Source of the DNA: Andalucia godoyi
Taxonomy: Eukaryota; Discoba; Jakobea; Jakobida; Andaluciidae
Direction of reading: 5' to 3'
NCBI GenBank assembly: GCA_009859145.1
Contig: VRVR01000014.1
Location: forward strand, 189,618 to 253,617
Length of the DNA: 64,000 nt
Under the pieces are notes generated by a model, which worked only from the letters and a program-made list of their open reading frames with translations, was not told where the DNA came from and did no database searches. The position numbers and the translations under genes were made by a program. Below are positions 38,971 through 50,061 of the stretch, in pieces; within the stretch, counting starts at the first letter, position 1; each line of letters begins with the position of its first letter.

Positions 38971-41900
38971 ATGTTGGAGAAGATTTTTGCAGATATGCTC
39001 TCGAAGCACATCGATCCTTTTGTTGTGAATCTTACTCCGCAGTCGCTTAAGACCTCGGTTACCGAAGGAAACTTGACGGTCACAGACTTGATTTTGCGAG
39101 AAGACGCTCTGTTGCAGATGGATTTCCCGTTTGTCATCCGAAAGGGTATCATCAAGAAGGTGTCTTTGCGCGTTCCTTGGAAGAAGCTGAATTCCGAGCC
39201 TGTACAATGCGATGTCGATGGTGTTTATGTTGTGCTGGAGCCGAAACGAAGTGCGTCGAGTGGGGCGGAAACGGATGACGCCATTACACTGCAAGCCAGA
39301 AAAAGATATGCACTTTCGCAGTATGAAAAGTCCTCTGCATTTCTGAACCAAGTGGACGTCGACGAGAAATCGGGTGCTTCTGCTTCTGCAGCCCCCGTTT
39401 CATTTGTACAGTATATGATGCAAACCATCCTTTTCAATTTGCAACTTTCGGTGAAGAACATCCATGTTCGTCTGGAGGAGGGAAACTGTGCCATGGGATT
39501 TGTTTTGAAGGAGCTTGGCCTCCGCACAACAGACGAAAAGTTCCAGCCAAAATATGTGAAGAATCCCGGAAACTTCCTGTTCAAGCGTGCGACACTCTCC
39601 ATGATGTCCTTCTATGCTGATGTTGCTTCGCAGTACCAGTTCTCGAATGAGCCCCTTACCAACGACGAGTTTTGCCAAGTAATGCTCATGACCATGGAGT
39701 CCCAGCAGGGTCTCGTTGTGCACCCCGTGAAGGCCGAGGCTCTGTGTACGATCCAAACGTCTGTGCAATCTGCAGACTTGACCATCCCGAAAGTGAACGT
39801 CAATCTGCGACTCGAAGCTGTCTATGTTTCCGTTACTCATGATCAGCTTGTCGCCGTTCTTGACCTTGCCGCGTACTCCTCTACGTACCGCCGACTGGAA
39901 CAATTTAGGTTCCTTCGCCCGAAAGTCCGCCCCTCGAAGGATCCTCGAGCATGGTGGCTGTACGCCGGGAATGCCGTCATGCAGTCTCTTCGTCGTCTGA
40001 CGCGGACAGCAGATGTCGCCTCTTTGGCCAAACAAGTGCCTACGATGAAACTTCGTGACGAGTACATTTCTTTATTCAAGAAGTCGCGTGAAACTCCTGT
40101 TTACCCCGCACTGACTTCAGATGAACGGGCTCGTCTCCGTGAAATGGAGGATGTCATGGAGACGGACGATCTGCTTTTGTTCCGTCGTCATGCAGATGCG
40201 GAACTGATCGCGGAAGTCCGCAAGTCCTCCCACTGGGGTGAACTGAAGGCCAAGAAGGAGCGCCACCTGTGGTTCCAAGGACTGCGAAAGCTTGCAGGTG
40301 CTTCCGATGTGAGTGTCAATCCCAGTCAGACGGCACTGGCCGCACTGACTCCGGACGAGTTGAACCAGGTGTACTCGGAAGTGGGATATGCCAACCAGGC
40401 GGACTCCAGTTCTCCTTCTCCGGACTGGGTAACAATGCAGTTTTCAGTATCGCTCGAAGTTCTGCAGTTGACGCTCAAAGACGTTGCCCGTGTCATGTTG
40501 TCCGGCATTAAGCTGCGGTCATCCAGTTCTCAGAACATCAGTGACCTGGAGCTCTCACTGCATTCCCTTGCTGTTGTCGATGATCTGCAACCGTCTTCAT
40601 CTATTTTGCTTCCTTCGCCATCCAAGGGAAACAGCGAATTGATGATCCTTCAGGTCTCTCTGTCCTCGGACAAGATCAACGTTTCCGGACTGATTTCTCC
40701 TATCGACATTCATGTCCGTCCCGTTTACATTGCCCGTCTCTTCAGCTTTTTCAAGTTACCGGACGTTATTGACATCTCTGATCTGAAGTCGTTTGGCATG
40801 CAGCAAATGCTCCGTGTTTCAAGAAAGACTGCAAACGAGATTCAAAAGGTCTTGGCAATGGGCCGCATGAAGCTTAATATCGCATTGGATGTCCGTGCCC
40901 CACGCCTGATTCTGAATGATCTCGTTTATCTGGATCTTGGGCGAATTACTGTAGCAACTGCTGTGGAGCAACCTTACAACGATCTTGATACGTTTGACGT
41001 ATCCATTGATGGGTTGTCCGTGACAGTTGAGAACTCTGTCATTTTGTCCAAGGTTTCCCTTGTTGGAAAGGTCAATCAGGCCTTCTTGCCCGCGACAGTT
41101 CCCCAAACCAGGATCAGCATTGGCTTCGGACAGGATACTCCGATTGACATCAGTCTGACGTCCCGCTCTATGACAAGGCTCTTAGATGGTGTGATTCCCG
41201 TTATGAATGCTTTCCAAACATCGAACTACCTGCCTTCTCGTCCGAATTTACGCCGGTCTGAAGGATGGCTGTCATACCGTTCTTCGGACTCCTCTGCCGA
41301 GGTTCCTTTATACTGGATCGTCTGCGAGGACGATTCTCGGCTTGTAGGCTACAATGATGAGACATTTTCACGCCCTGCTGCCGTGTTTGACTTGACGGAT
41401 CCCCATCTTACTGTGTTCTCCATCGACAAGTCTTCCTTTGCATTGAAGCTTCAGCACGCAAACATTTCGAAGCAGTCCCAGACTTTCATTTTCAAGGATG
41501 AGTCCAAAGACTCTGAACTGCGAGAGTCGTCTTCTGCATGGGTGTCCACCCTCCGAGAGAAGCTTTCCTATTATCTGCTTCAGGACAAGAGCAAAGTGGT
41601 TTCTGAAACCGTTCTTGGAGAAAACGAAAGCAAAGTTGGAATGCAGTCATATCCGCTGGAATTCCACGTCACTGCTCCGGCTGGAATTTGCATGCATCTC
41701 TATGAGATAGAGGAGATTGTCATTGCGGACATGTCCTTGAGTTTGCTCACAGCTCCAGACTTGGCATGCTCTGTTACTGTCTCCAAGATTCAATGCATGA
41801 AATCGTCGTTAGTGGACATTGCAGATGTATCTGTTGCAATGTCGAAATCTCTGGTTTCGATTTCTGTTGCTTCCATCAAGTCCTGCATGTCGCTGGCCAG

Positions 41901-44900
41901 AAAGGAAGACAAGGACAGTTTGTTGCTCTGCATTTTGGACGGTCTTCGTGGGTCGTTTGACAAGGTTTCTGCTAGGTTTTCTCCAGCTCCTATGTGGCAC
42001 CTTTCGGTGCCGCATTCCACCAAACTGAATGAACCGACGTCAATTGCTCTCTCTGCGAAGACGTTTGAGTTCCTAATGGAGGATTTTGACGGAGTTGCTG
42101 CTGTGCAATGCTCTGCTAGCCCGTTGAAGTTTGCCGTTGGACTCGATCCTGAAATTCCGTCGCTGGCCTTTTCTCAAAAGGGCTTGTCGGTTTTGTTGTA
42201 TTCTGACAACTTCATGTCCTGCCCCGATCTGTCGATGGTTGGATCCCGCAATGAGATCAGTGTCGAGGCGTCCGAGAAGATTGTTTTCACTCCGCAAGCC
42301 GGAGTGTTTCCGCGTTTGATGCATCTTTTCGCGACTCTTTCCAGCCATGCGGCCACAGCGTCTGCTTCCGCTTCCGCCCTGTTTGGAAAGAGTGGTCACG
42401 TGGAAACAAAGCAAAATATTGCGGCACCGATGCTCTCTGCGACGCTGAACGTCGGCTTGGCAGGTATTTGTATTACTGCTTCGAATGTTCTTCGTCTGGA
42501 GATTGGGAGAATTACAGGAATCGGAAAGTCTCTGTCTCAAGACGGGGCCAATATGGTCGTTTCTGAGTGTGTTGTTCGCCTTATAGAGTCTGAACACATT
42601 TCGGATGATACGGCGGCACCGTCAGCACCACTTCTGTCTTGCGAGAATGTTTCCTTGTGCCTGCGATCATTCGTCGAGGACAAACGTTCAGGCACATTCG
42701 TGAACTGTCTTGTGATGGTTATGAAGTCAGGCCGAGGCAAGTTCTCCAAAAAGGACATTGATACCTTGGCTGCGTTTGGTCGGGCCTGGTACATGGACAT
42801 TGCAGCTAGCACTTTTGGAGTGTCAGAAAAGAAGGATCCTACGTCGCCGCGTCCAGCTTCTCAAAAGCAGCAGAGCCGGTTCATGGACGCTTTCACGACG
42901 TTTAGACCATCTGTGCGGTTGGAAAGCTCTTCCATTGAAGTGGAAGATCTGTTCACATTTGAGTGTGCAAGCTTTGCTGGTGGTATATCCTCGGGTGCTG
43001 CAGAACTCAAAGCTCGAGGAATTTGCCTTCGTGATTTGAGCACTGGCGTGAAGATGCTTTCTCTGGAAAATCCCTCCCACGTGTCGTTTGATTTGCGAAA
43101 GTCTTGCCTGGATTTGAATCTGGACACTCCGCAGATCCGGTTTGATGTGGGATTCTTTTCGAGAGTGAATGCGCTTGTCTTGGATATTGCAGCGATTGTT
43201 GCAAAACCAACTTCCTCCGATGCGCTGTCTGAAGAATCGGAGGTTGTTCCTGTTGTTGACAAGGAGGTTGAGAATACCGGGGATGTTGTTCTTGCTTCCA
43301 CAGACAAGCGACTTATTCTGGATGCGGATCTTTCGCTGTCGGAAACCCGAAGAATTATTCTTCAGGACTCCGACGTTTCTTCCGACGTTATCCTCGACGG
43401 ACGCTCCAGGTATCGTGTCTATTTTAATGAAGCACCCGGCCCGTTAGTGTTCATCGGAAAGAATCGAACTCTTCGAATCGAGAACGCAGTCATTGTCTGT
43501 CGCCACAGCCGGTTGGAGGATGTGGTCGTGAACAGGAATCTTGAATCAGCATTCGGTTCTCCTGCGTTCCGCATTCTTCCGTCGTGCACAATCTCGGGTA
43601 CCAAGCGACACCAAGCACATTTGTTGAGCACCGAGCAGGCACGTCCGGCTTTAACAATTCCAAGTGTCACCCTGTCGATGAAGAACGCCGGCTTGGACAT
43701 TCTGGGCAAGTACGGAAACGGTCTGTCATTCGTGCTGTCAGCAAAAGGCGCGTTTTCGTCAGAAAAGAGTGAGGGCTTCTTCCATGTGTCGTCCCTGCGC
43801 ATGAGCCGGCCTAAGAAGGACTGTGCTGCGCAGTCCATGCAGGAGGGCATCGTTCGGCTTGACTCGGGATGCTCCATGTCACTTCGATGGAAGCCGAGTC
43901 TGGAGTCCGATCTGCAAACGACTGGGTCTCCGGAAGAGTCGCTGGAGGAAGGATCCGAGGAATGTGCGGACTTGAGCCGGGACGGCAAGGCGGTTGTCCC
44001 TGCATCAGTGGAGAAGAAGGGATACACCGTTCGTGTTGACGTCGGAGCTCCTTGTGAGGTCCCCGAGATGATGCTGTCACAAGGCGTTCTCGTTCCCGTG
44101 TATCTGTCGCAGATCGTTGCAGTCCTCGAATTCTTGGAGCAAATCGCATCGTTGGTTGGCACGTCGTCGCCGAGTACGAACCTACCACAGTCCAATTCCT
44201 CGGCTTTGTCCATCAAGCCCGAGACTTCGCTCCTTGCGGGATATTTATCAGAGTCTCGAATTGTTCTGATGAATGACAATCCCCTTAGTGTTCGCTTTGA
44301 GCTCCTCGACGACGTTGCATTTCCGACTCTGCCGCACTCGGTGCTTCTCGTGAATGCTTCTGATATTCGCATTCGTGGCATCATTGATGCTCAGTCAGGT
44401 TCGCTTTCTCTGAGAATCCCGTCCATCAACGCGGAACACTGGAACACGACTGTGGGAATGTGGGAACCGATCCTGGATCCCTCTTTTGGCTTCAGAATGA
44501 GGTCCGTATATTCTGGTGCAGACGGATCGGCCAGCTCCGTTTGCAGACTGGATCCAGTGGATGTTGTTGTGACGCCGTCGTTACTCAATTCGTTGTATCG
44601 ATGCACTACAATTCTTGCAAACAAGCTCGCCCCTCAAGGAAGTGAAAATGAGCCAGATCTGGCAACGGCAGGAGGCGACACGATCGTCCAGAACTTCACT
44701 GGAAAGCCGGTCACCATTGTTGTTCTGAAGTCTCAAGTTCTCGCCACTCTTGCAGACGGCGCTTCCAAGGTTCTGAATTTGCAGACTCGACAGTACTCGG
44801 GGGACAATACCAAGAACGAAGAGGTCTTTTCTGTGAAGGTGGACGAATTTTTGACGCTGGAACGTGTCGTTCTTCCGACGTCCATTCCTATGGTCTATCC

Positions 44901-47900
44901 ACTCATCCATTCTTCATCCAAGAAGAACGGTCAGAACAGCTCGTTTATCGTCGTTTCTGCGTCAGCCTCCTCGACTGGAAAACGCGTCATCTCTCTTCAT
45001 TCGCAGACGAAAATCGAGAATGATTCTCCCTTCCCGATCGAAGTTGAGATGGCGAACGGTGTTTTCAAATCTGTTGGACAGAGAGACTCGGTGTATCTTC
45101 CGATAACCGATGGTCTCAATGCTTCCGATGCCCTCCGCGTCCGCGTTCTACTTCCGGATGGCTCGAAGTCGGAAGGTGTTGTGAAAATGTCGGAGGCTGT
45201 CGACAAGGCATCCACCGATGGCGACAACGCAGATAGCTCATACACGGATGCGCAGATCGACGGTGCCGTTCCGGTCTCCCTGGGATGTTTGTCGTATCCG
45301 TTTATGCTGGGAGCACCGCTATCCAATGAAGACAAGAGTTCTCCGAAGTTGACATCGTTGAACTTGGACGTTCGCTACAGGCTGTACAATCATCTTCCGC
45401 ATGATGTTGTCCTGCAGATTGTTGCAGACTCGCATTCCAAGACCGAAAGCTGGATCACTCTCAAGTGCGGCCAGTGTGCTGCTCTTGGCATTTTTGATAC
45501 CGCTGACACAGAAGTTGCTGTGCGAATGTGGAAGCCTGCCGACACTCGCATTCCGTCGATTGACGCGACGTGCAAGGAGATCCCTGTCTTCTTCTCGACC
45601 GGTGCTGCAATCGATGTGAGCGGATGCATTCCGCTCTCCAAGCACCAGGTTATTCTGTCTGGAAAACGAGCTGCAGATCGAATTTCCGATTCTTATGTTG
45701 GCATTGATTACACCTTGTCTCGAAATGGCAGTTACTCGGTGACATTCTATGCTCCGCTTTGGATTGTGAATGCCACTCCATATGCCGTCAGCATTCGGGA
45801 TCGGGATAAACACGGGGACGTCTCGTTGGTGCCGGCATCCACAGCGGGTGGTTTTGCGCCATCTTCTGCCTTTTCGTACCGAGCATTGATCCAGGGAACC
45901 TCCCGAGCCCAGCTGCGATTCCAGGATGCGGATAACCATTCCAAATGGTCCTCTGCATTTGCAGTCGATGGTCTGGGATATGGCTTGCATGCGGTTTCTT
46001 GGCCTTCGAAGGATGCTTTCGGAAAGAAACACAAGCAAGTTGTTCACGCTGCTGTGAAGATTGCTCCAGCGCCTTCGCCGTGCAACTTGACGAGAATCCT
46101 TACGATATCCCCGCGATTTGTGTTCAAGAACAGCACAAGTAGAGCGATCACAGTTGGTCAGACTGGAACGTCCCAGAGGGTGAGTGTTCCAGTCGGATCC
46201 ACAGTGCCTTTCCCTGCTATGTGGGAAAAGCACGGACAGCAGGATGTTACGTTTTCTTATGGAAATGACAACCAAACGATTTCGATACCCATCGCAGCAA
46301 TGGATCGCCCTCACGTTCTTCCTATCAGTGGCGTGCAGTCGTTGAGCGCTGTTAGCAGCTTGCGGGTCTTCTGCGACAATCAGAATTCCCAAACCGTCGT
46401 TACTGTTGGCGAGTGCAGACCTGGTACAGAGATGGGTGTCCTTCCGGATTACCTGTTTGCTGTGAGGAATGAGAGCTGGGTCCCCTTGCGAATCCGTTTG
46501 GCGCATCCCAATACTGGGCTTCCTGCTTTTGTGAATGTTCCTCCTTTCCGCACAATGCCCATTCCTCACGCGAATCCCTCAGATTCCAAGCACTACGTCG
46601 GTGTCACGATGCCTGGCATGAAGATCGACGAGGTAAAGATCAGCCTTGACGCGGTCGGCAAAGCGAAGCCTGTTGGGCAGTCATGGAGCGCTTTTGTCAC
46701 TGTTGACAGTGGAAGACGAACTCTAGTCGTTCGAGAATCCGGTACTCCAGCAAGCTCGATTGCCGTGAAGCCGGACGATTTGTCCTCTCGATTCCAAAAA
46801 CAGTTCTTGTTTGTTGTTCCTCACGTTGGAGTATCGGTGCTTGCAAGGCGCTCGAACGAAGATCGCGTCGATGGAACCACTGGAGTTCTGGAAGAACTGG
46901 TGTACCTGTCTGTGAAGAATGTGTCGTTTTTCCAGGGCCTGAGTTCTTCTGGGCTCTCTGTGTCAGAATTGCTTGTTCGAAGCGTGCAGATCGATCACAA
47001 CAGTATGAACGCGATCCACCCCGTTCTGCTCAGTGCAAAACCGTCAGATACCGGAAGCGCATGGCAGATTATTATGGCGCAGTCAACTCGGGATTCATCG
47101 GCCGGTTCGCTTCTTGCATTCCCTCTGATTTCTGTCACGGTTCCGCATTTGATCTTGAAACTGGAAGAAGTTTTCCTGTCGAGATTTGTTGGGCTCGCTC
47201 GCGATTGCCAGTCCCACATTTCATCAGTGTTCCCGACGGAATCCAGCCGCATTTACGCGTCGCACAGAGAATCTGAATGGAACCGTGTGCTTTCTCCGTT
47301 GTCTGGAGTTTCATCTACAGAGGCTGCCGTCACGTCCGCCGTTGCGGTCTATGCGTCCCTAATCTGGATTCATCCCATTGCGATTGACGTGTCCTATGAC
47401 GCGGACCCTTCCCCTGACGCGGTGGATCCAGTCGTCAGAAGGGCAAGATCGATGGGAATCAACTTGCTGACCGTCTCTCGGGCTCCGATTCGCATTGATG
47501 CGCTGGTGATGAAGCACGTGCTCTGTTCCTCGGCCTCTGATTTAGCTCTGCGTTTGCAACGGTACTATGTCCGACAAGCAATCAAGGAGAGCTACCATGT
47601 TTTGGGCGCGATTGACTTGATCGGAGCTCCCGTCACCGTTCTTTCCGGTGTTGCCTCCGGAGTGAAATCGTTCTTCTATGAACCCTCGCAGGCTTCTTTG
47701 AACCGCCCTTCATCAGTTGTGAAGGCTGTTGGCCGCGGCACGAGCTCCTTGGTCAGTCGACCGGTTGCTTCCTTGTTTGCAGCCACTGCTGGGCTATCCG
47801 GTTCTGTTGCGCGTGGTCTTGCAACAGCTACGTTCGATGATGACTTCATTGCCAAGCGCCGCGCATTGGTGTCTCGTCGCCATCCAAAGGGCTTCTTGGA

Positions 47901-48768
47901 TGGATTCCGCATTGGTGCAAAAGCCTTGGGCAGGGGTGTTGTTGCTGGTGTTGCCGGCATTGTTGTTTTGCCGCGCCGCCGTATGGCATCTCATCGGTCC
48001 GCAGCCGGAAAGGCCAAGGGCGTGCTGCGTGGTGTCGCCGAGGGGGTTGTTGGCATCGTTGCCAAACCGATTTCTGGTGCCCTGGACTTCACTGCCAAGG
48101 TGGCGGAAGGTGCCGAAGCGACTGTGTCCGGACGCAAGGAAATCCCGCAAGTCCGCGCACGTCCTCCGAGACTGCTTGGAGAACACGGAGAAGTCGTTCC
48201 GTACGACGAAAAGCAAGCGAGGATGTTTGACTTGCAGCTGAATTCGAGCATTGACGACGACGTGCTGGACATCTATGATTTGGATGCGTATGAGTCTCAA
48301 GATTCCTCCGACGTTGTGTCCGAGTCGGAAGACGAAGCCGATGCAGCCCCGGCTTCTCGCGAACACTTGCAAGTCATGGAGGCCATTCCTTCTAGGTTTG
48401 AGCCGCACAACTGGGCAGTGGTGGGAAGCCGCTGCTTGTGGCAGGTTCGGGGACGAGATTTCAGCAACATGTCCGACCCGATTCCCCTGGAGAAGGTCGC
48501 TCGCGTTATTGTCGACATCATGGAAAATGACAAGAAGAAGAAGAAGAAGAGGTCGGAGACCGAAGAGGAGCACAACTACGCGTTGACTGTTCAGTGTGTC
48601 GGTGAAAAGAAAGGTCGCGTGATTGCTTTCGCATCAGGAGACGAGTGCCATCGCTGCGCATTGTTTGTTTCAGCCAAAGCAAAGGAATTCGGGGCTGACG
48701 TTTTATTTGAAGAAGGGCTGAGCAAGATCACCGACATTCATCCGCAGCAACAGACGTTGACTGCGTAA
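38971..48768 (+). CDS. VPS13: VPS13 bridge-type lipid transfer protein
   Basis: Intronless 3265-residue ORF from ATG 38971. VPS13 proteins form long hydrophobic grooves that move bulk phospholipid between membranes at contact sites (ER with mitochondria, endosomes, forespore or autophagic membranes). The N-terminal chorein domain is diagnostic: MLEKIFADMLSKHIDPFVVN, LTVTDLILREDALLQMDFPF, VSLRVPWKKLNSEPVQCDVDGVYVVLEP. A long series of RBG-type beta segments follows. The VAB region lies in the ~1900-2500 range (ENDSPFPIEVEMANG, DISYDADPS-like repeats of NATPYAVSIRDRD). The C-terminal conserved block (~2850-3050) has YYVRQAIKESYHVLGAIDLIGAPV, VASGVKSFFYEPSQA and LGRGVVAGVAGIVVLP. It ends with a PH-like domain (FEPHNWAVVGSRCLWQVRG). 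A Lys run (NDKKKKKKRSE) sits in that domain. AATAAA is at 48857-48862. Confidence 0.97.
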   Translation: MLEKIFADMLSKHIDPFVVNLTPQSLKTSVTEGNLTVTDLILREDALLQMDFPFVIRKGIIKKVSLRVPWKKLNSEPVQCDVDGVYVVLEPKRSASSGAETDDAITLQARKRYALSQYEKSSAFLNQVDVDEKSGASASAAPVSFVQYMMQTILFNLQLSVKNIHVRLEEGNCAMGFVLKELGLRTTDEKFQPKYVKNPGNFLFKRATLSMMSFYADVASQYQFSNEPLTNDEFCQVMLMTMESQQGLVVHPVKAEALCTIQTSVQSADLTIPKVNVNLRLEAVYVSVTHDQLVAVLDLAAYSSTYRRLEQFRFLRPKVRPSKDPRAWWLYAGNAVMQSLRRLTRTADVASLAKQVPTMKLRDEYISLFKKSRETPVYPALTSDERARLREMEDVMETDDLLLFRRHADAELIAEVRKSSHWGELKAKKERHLWFQGLRKLAGASDVSVNPSQTALAALTPDELNQVYSEVGYANQADSSSPSPDWVTMQFSVSLEVLQLTLKDVARVMLSGIKLRSSSSQNISDLELSLHSLAVVDDLQPSSSILLPSPSKGNSELMILQVSLSSDKINVSGLISPIDIHVRPVYIARLFSFFKLPDVIDISDLKSFGMQQMLRVSRKTANEIQKVLAMGRMKLNIALDVRAPRLILNDLVYLDLGRITVATAVEQPYNDLDTFDVSIDGLSVTVENSVILSKVSLVGKVNQAFLPATVPQTRISIGFGQDTPIDISLTSRSMTRLLDGVIPVMNAFQTSNYLPSRPNLRRSEGWLSYRSSDSSAEVPLYWIVCEDDSRLVGYNDETFSRPAAVFDLTDPHLTVFSIDKSSFALKLQHANISKQSQTFIFKDESKDSELRESSSAWVSTLREKLSYYLLQDKSKVVSETVLGENESKVGMQSYPLEFHVTAPAGICMHLYEIEEIVIADMSLSLLTAPDLACSVTVSKIQCMKSSLVDIADVSVAMSKSLVSISVASIKSCMSLARKEDKDSLLLCILDGLRGSFDKVSARFSPAPMWHLSVPHSTKLNEPTSIALSAKTFEFLMEDFDGVAAVQCSASPLKFAVGLDPEIPSLAFSQKGLSVLLYSDNFMSCPDLSMVGSRNEISVEASEKIVFTPQAGVFPRLMHLFATLSSHAATASASASALFGKSGHVETKQNIAAPMLSATLNVGLAGICITASNVLRLEIGRITGIGKSLSQDGANMVVSECVVRLIESEHISDDTAAPSAPLLSCENVSLCLRSFVEDKRSGTFVNCLVMVMKSGRGKFSKKDIDTLAAFGRAWYMDIAASTFGVSEKKDPTSPRPASQKQQSRFMDAFTTFRPSVRLESSSIEVEDLFTFECASFAGGISSGAAELKARGICLRDLSTGVKMLSLENPSHVSFDLRKSCLDLNLDTPQIRFDVGFFSRVNALVLDIAAIVAKPTSSDALSEESEVVPVVDKEVENTGDVVLASTDKRLILDADLSLSETRRIILQDSDVSSDVILDGRSRYRVYFNEAPGPLVFIGKNRTLRIENAVIVCRHSRLEDVVVNRNLESAFGSPAFRILPSCTISGTKRHQAHLLSTEQARPALTIPSVTLSMKNAGLDILGKYGNGLSFVLSAKGAFSSEKSEGFFHVSSLRMSRPKKDCAAQSMQEGIVRLDSGCSMSLRWKPSLESDLQTTGSPEESLEEGSEECADLSRDGKAVVPASVEKKGYTVRVDVGAPCEVPEMMLSQGVLVPVYLSQIVAVLEFLEQIASLVGTSSPSTNLPQSNSSALSIKPETSLLAGYLSESRIVLMNDNPLSVRFELLDDVAFPTLPHSVLLVNASDIRIRGIIDAQSGSLSLRIPSINAEHWNTTVGMWEPILDPSFGFRMRSVYSGADGSASSVCRLDPVDVVVTPSLLNSLYRCTTILANKLAPQGSENEPDLATAGGDTIVQNFTGKPVTIVVLKSQVLATLADGASKVLNLQTRQYSGDNTKNEEVFSVKVDEFLTLERVVLPTSIPMVYPLIHSSSKKNGQNSSFIVVSASASSTGKRVISLHSQTKIENDSPFPIEVEMANGVFKSVGQRDSVYLPITDGLNASDALRVRVLLPDGSKSEGVVKMSEAVDKASTDGDNADSSYTDAQIDGAVPVSLGCLSYPFMLGAPLSNEDKSSPKLTSLNLDVRYRLYNHLPHDVVLQIVADSHSKTESWITLKCGQCAALGIFDTADTEVAVRMWKPADTRIPSIDATCKEIPVFFSTGAAIDVSGCIPLSKHQVILSGKRAADRISDSYVGIDYTLSRNGSYSVTFYAPLWIVNATPYAVSIRDRDKHGDVSLVPASTAGGFAPSSAFSYRALIQGTSRAQLRFQDADNHSKWSSAFAVDGLGYGLHAVSWPSKDAFGKKHKQVVHAAVKIAPAPSPCNLTRILTISPRFVFKNSTSRAITVGQTGTSQRVSVPVGSTVPFPAMWEKHGQQDVTFSYGNDNQTISIPIAAMDRPHVLPISGVQSLSAVSSLRVFCDNQNSQTVVTVGECRPGTEMGVLPDYLFAVRNESWVPLRIRLAHPNTGLPAFVNVPPFRTMPIPHANPSDSKHYVGVTMPGMKIDEVKISLDAVGKAKPVGQSWSAFVTVDSGRRTLVVRESGTPASSIAVKPDDLSSRFQKQFLFVVPHVGVSVLARRSNEDRVDGTTGVLEELVYLSVKNVSFFQGLSSSGLSVSELLVRSVQIDHNSMNAIHPVLLSAKPSDTGSAWQIIMAQSTRDSSAGSLLAFPLISVTVPHLILKLEEVFLSRFVGLARDCQSHISSVFPTESSRIYASHRESEWNRVLSPLSGVSSTEAAVTSAVAVYASLIWIHPIAIDVSYDADPSPDAVDPVVRRARSMGINLLTVSRAPIRIDALVMKHVLCSSASDLALRLQRYYVRQAIKESYHVLGAIDLIGAPVTVLSGVASGVKSFFYEPSQASLNRPSSVVKAVGRGTSSLVSRPVASLFAATAGLSGSVARGLATATFDDDFIAKRRALVSRRHPKGFLDGFRIGAKALGRGVVAGVAGIVVLPRRRMASHRSAAGKAKGVLRGVAEGVVGIVAKPISGALDFTAKVAEGAEATVSGRKEIPQVRARPPRLLGEHGEVVPYDEKQARMFDLQLNSSIDDDVLDIYDLDAYESQDSSDVVSESEDEADAAPASREHLQVMEAIPSRFEPHNWAVVGSRCLWQVRGRDFSNMSDPIPLEKVARVIVDIMENDKKKKKKRSETEEEHNYALTVQCVGEKKGRVIAFASGDECHRCALFVSAKAKEFGADVLFEEGLSKITDIHPQQQTLTA

Positions 48769-48856
48769 ATCATGATTGTCATGGAGTTCTTTCATGCTTT
48801 TTCCTGATGTGAACAACAATCACAACAAGAACCATGCCAATTCAGGCAAGACTATA

Positions 48857-48862
48857 AATAAA
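48857..48862 (+). promoter_or_regulatory. Candidate polyadenylation signal of VPS13
   Basis: AATAAA ~90 nt after the VPS13 stop, before a TG-rich stretch (48871-48900) that would suit a downstream GU-rich element. Confidence 0.4.
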
Positions 48863-48953
48863 AAGAGATGTGTGTAATGTGTGTGTCTGTGTCTGTGTCT
48901 GCCAAGAATTGCGAGATGCCAGTTCTTGATACACTGGCCGCGACTGAAAGGAC

Positions 48954-49667
48954 CTACGAAGCAGATGGAGAAGACGAGGCCGAAACAAAGGACCGATTCT
49001 TGGACAGCTCTTTCCGGCGTGCTTCTGCAAGATCCAGCCTCTCCAACTCCTTTCGTGCCTTTTCCACTTTTTCTCTTTCAATGGCCTCTCGTTTCAACCT
49101 GCGCTCTCGCTCCTTGATGTCTTCTTCGTCATCTTTCAAATTGACTTCCATGATTTCTCGGCGTAGCGATCTGAGGAACCGATCTTCGTTCCTGCGCAAC
49201 CTCTTCATTTCCGATTCGGCAGCCATTTTCTTTTCAGTCAGCTTTTGATATTCACTCACAAGATTCACCTTGAACGGAGAATATGCAGCCTTCTCTGCAG
49301 CTTCCTTCGAGAGACGATCCTTGTATTTTTGAAGTCTTCTCCGTTTCCGAGCTTCTTCATCCACCATGCGCTGTCGCGCAAGTTCGCGATTCGCTTCCGC
49401 GACAGCTTCGGCTTCGAGTGGATCCATCTTTGCTCCAGGAGATCGTTTCGGAGACTCGGACACTTTCCGCACGCGATCATCCTCACGCTCGGAAGCAGCT
49501 GAGCTCCGGCGTGAAACACTCGCAGACAACGATCTGCCGGAAGCCGCCGAGCTTTTCGACGATAAGGCCTTGTGCAACTCGACACGGAGCTCAGGTCGTA
49601 GTCTCGGTGGGCTTTCCAATGGCGACTTTGCAGACTTGGGAATAAACGCTTGATCCTCCAAAGACAT
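48954..49667 (-). CDS. Coiled-coil protein, function unknown
   Basis: 237 residues from ATG 49667 (MSLEDQAFIPKSAKSP). Residues 1-~75 are Ser/Arg-rich and low-complexity (LSASVSRRSSAASERED). From ~80 to the end the sequence is a nearly continuous charged helix (EAEAVAEANRELARQRMV, EARKRRRLQKYKDRL, EEDIKERERRLKREAIERE), a strong coiled-coil candidate. A short break, AAYSPFKVNLVSEYQKL, may be a binding motif. Such proteins are common in axonemes and centrosomes, but no specific family is recognised. It converges on VPS13. Confidence 0.7.
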   Translation of the reverse strand: MSLEDQAFIPKSAKSPLESPPRLRPELRVELHKALSSKSSAASGRSLSASVSRRSSAASEREDDRVRKVSESPKRSPGAKMDPLEAEAVAEANRELARQRMVDEEARKRRRLQKYKDRLSKEAAEKAAYSPFKVNLVSEYQKLTEKKMAAESEMKRLRRNEDRFLRSLRREIMEVNLKDDEEDIKERERRLKREAIEREKVEKARKELERLDLAEARRKELSKNRSFVSASSSPSAS

Positions 49668-50061
49668 TTCTGGAGTGCTTACTGTGCTTTTCGTCGAATA
49701 ATATATATATGTGTGTGTAGACGAATGAAGAGAACACTAAATATACGCTGCAAACTATATGATGTGACAGGAATCGGTCAAATCCTTTTTTTCAAACTAT
49801 TGTTCTTCTTCTTCTTTCTACAATGCTCCTCGGGGGCGGAGTGGGCTTCTTAAAAAAGACGTGCAGGCCTTTTTCCATAAAAATTGCTTGTGTGCGAGTG
49901 CGCACAAAGCAACGAATGTGAAATGTGTGGTGGACAACGTCATTCGGGGAGGAAAGGGAAAACGCCCAACGAAACGGGTAATTACGACATACGGCAGTTT
50001 CCTCTGGACGCGAGCAGACGGACGGGCCACTTGCCTTCTTGCTAGGCGACTGGGAGTTTCT
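49668..50061. other. Intergenic region
   Basis: Short promoter of the coiled-coil gene and 3' flank of DPH6. An ATAT/GTGT run is at ~49700-49720. No gene recognised. Confidence 0.5.

Noticed and set aside
45319-46569. 416-codon minus-strand ORF inside VPS13
   Set aside because: Fully antisense to a conserved VPS13 region, Arg/Ser/His-rich composition typical of shadow frames, no domain.
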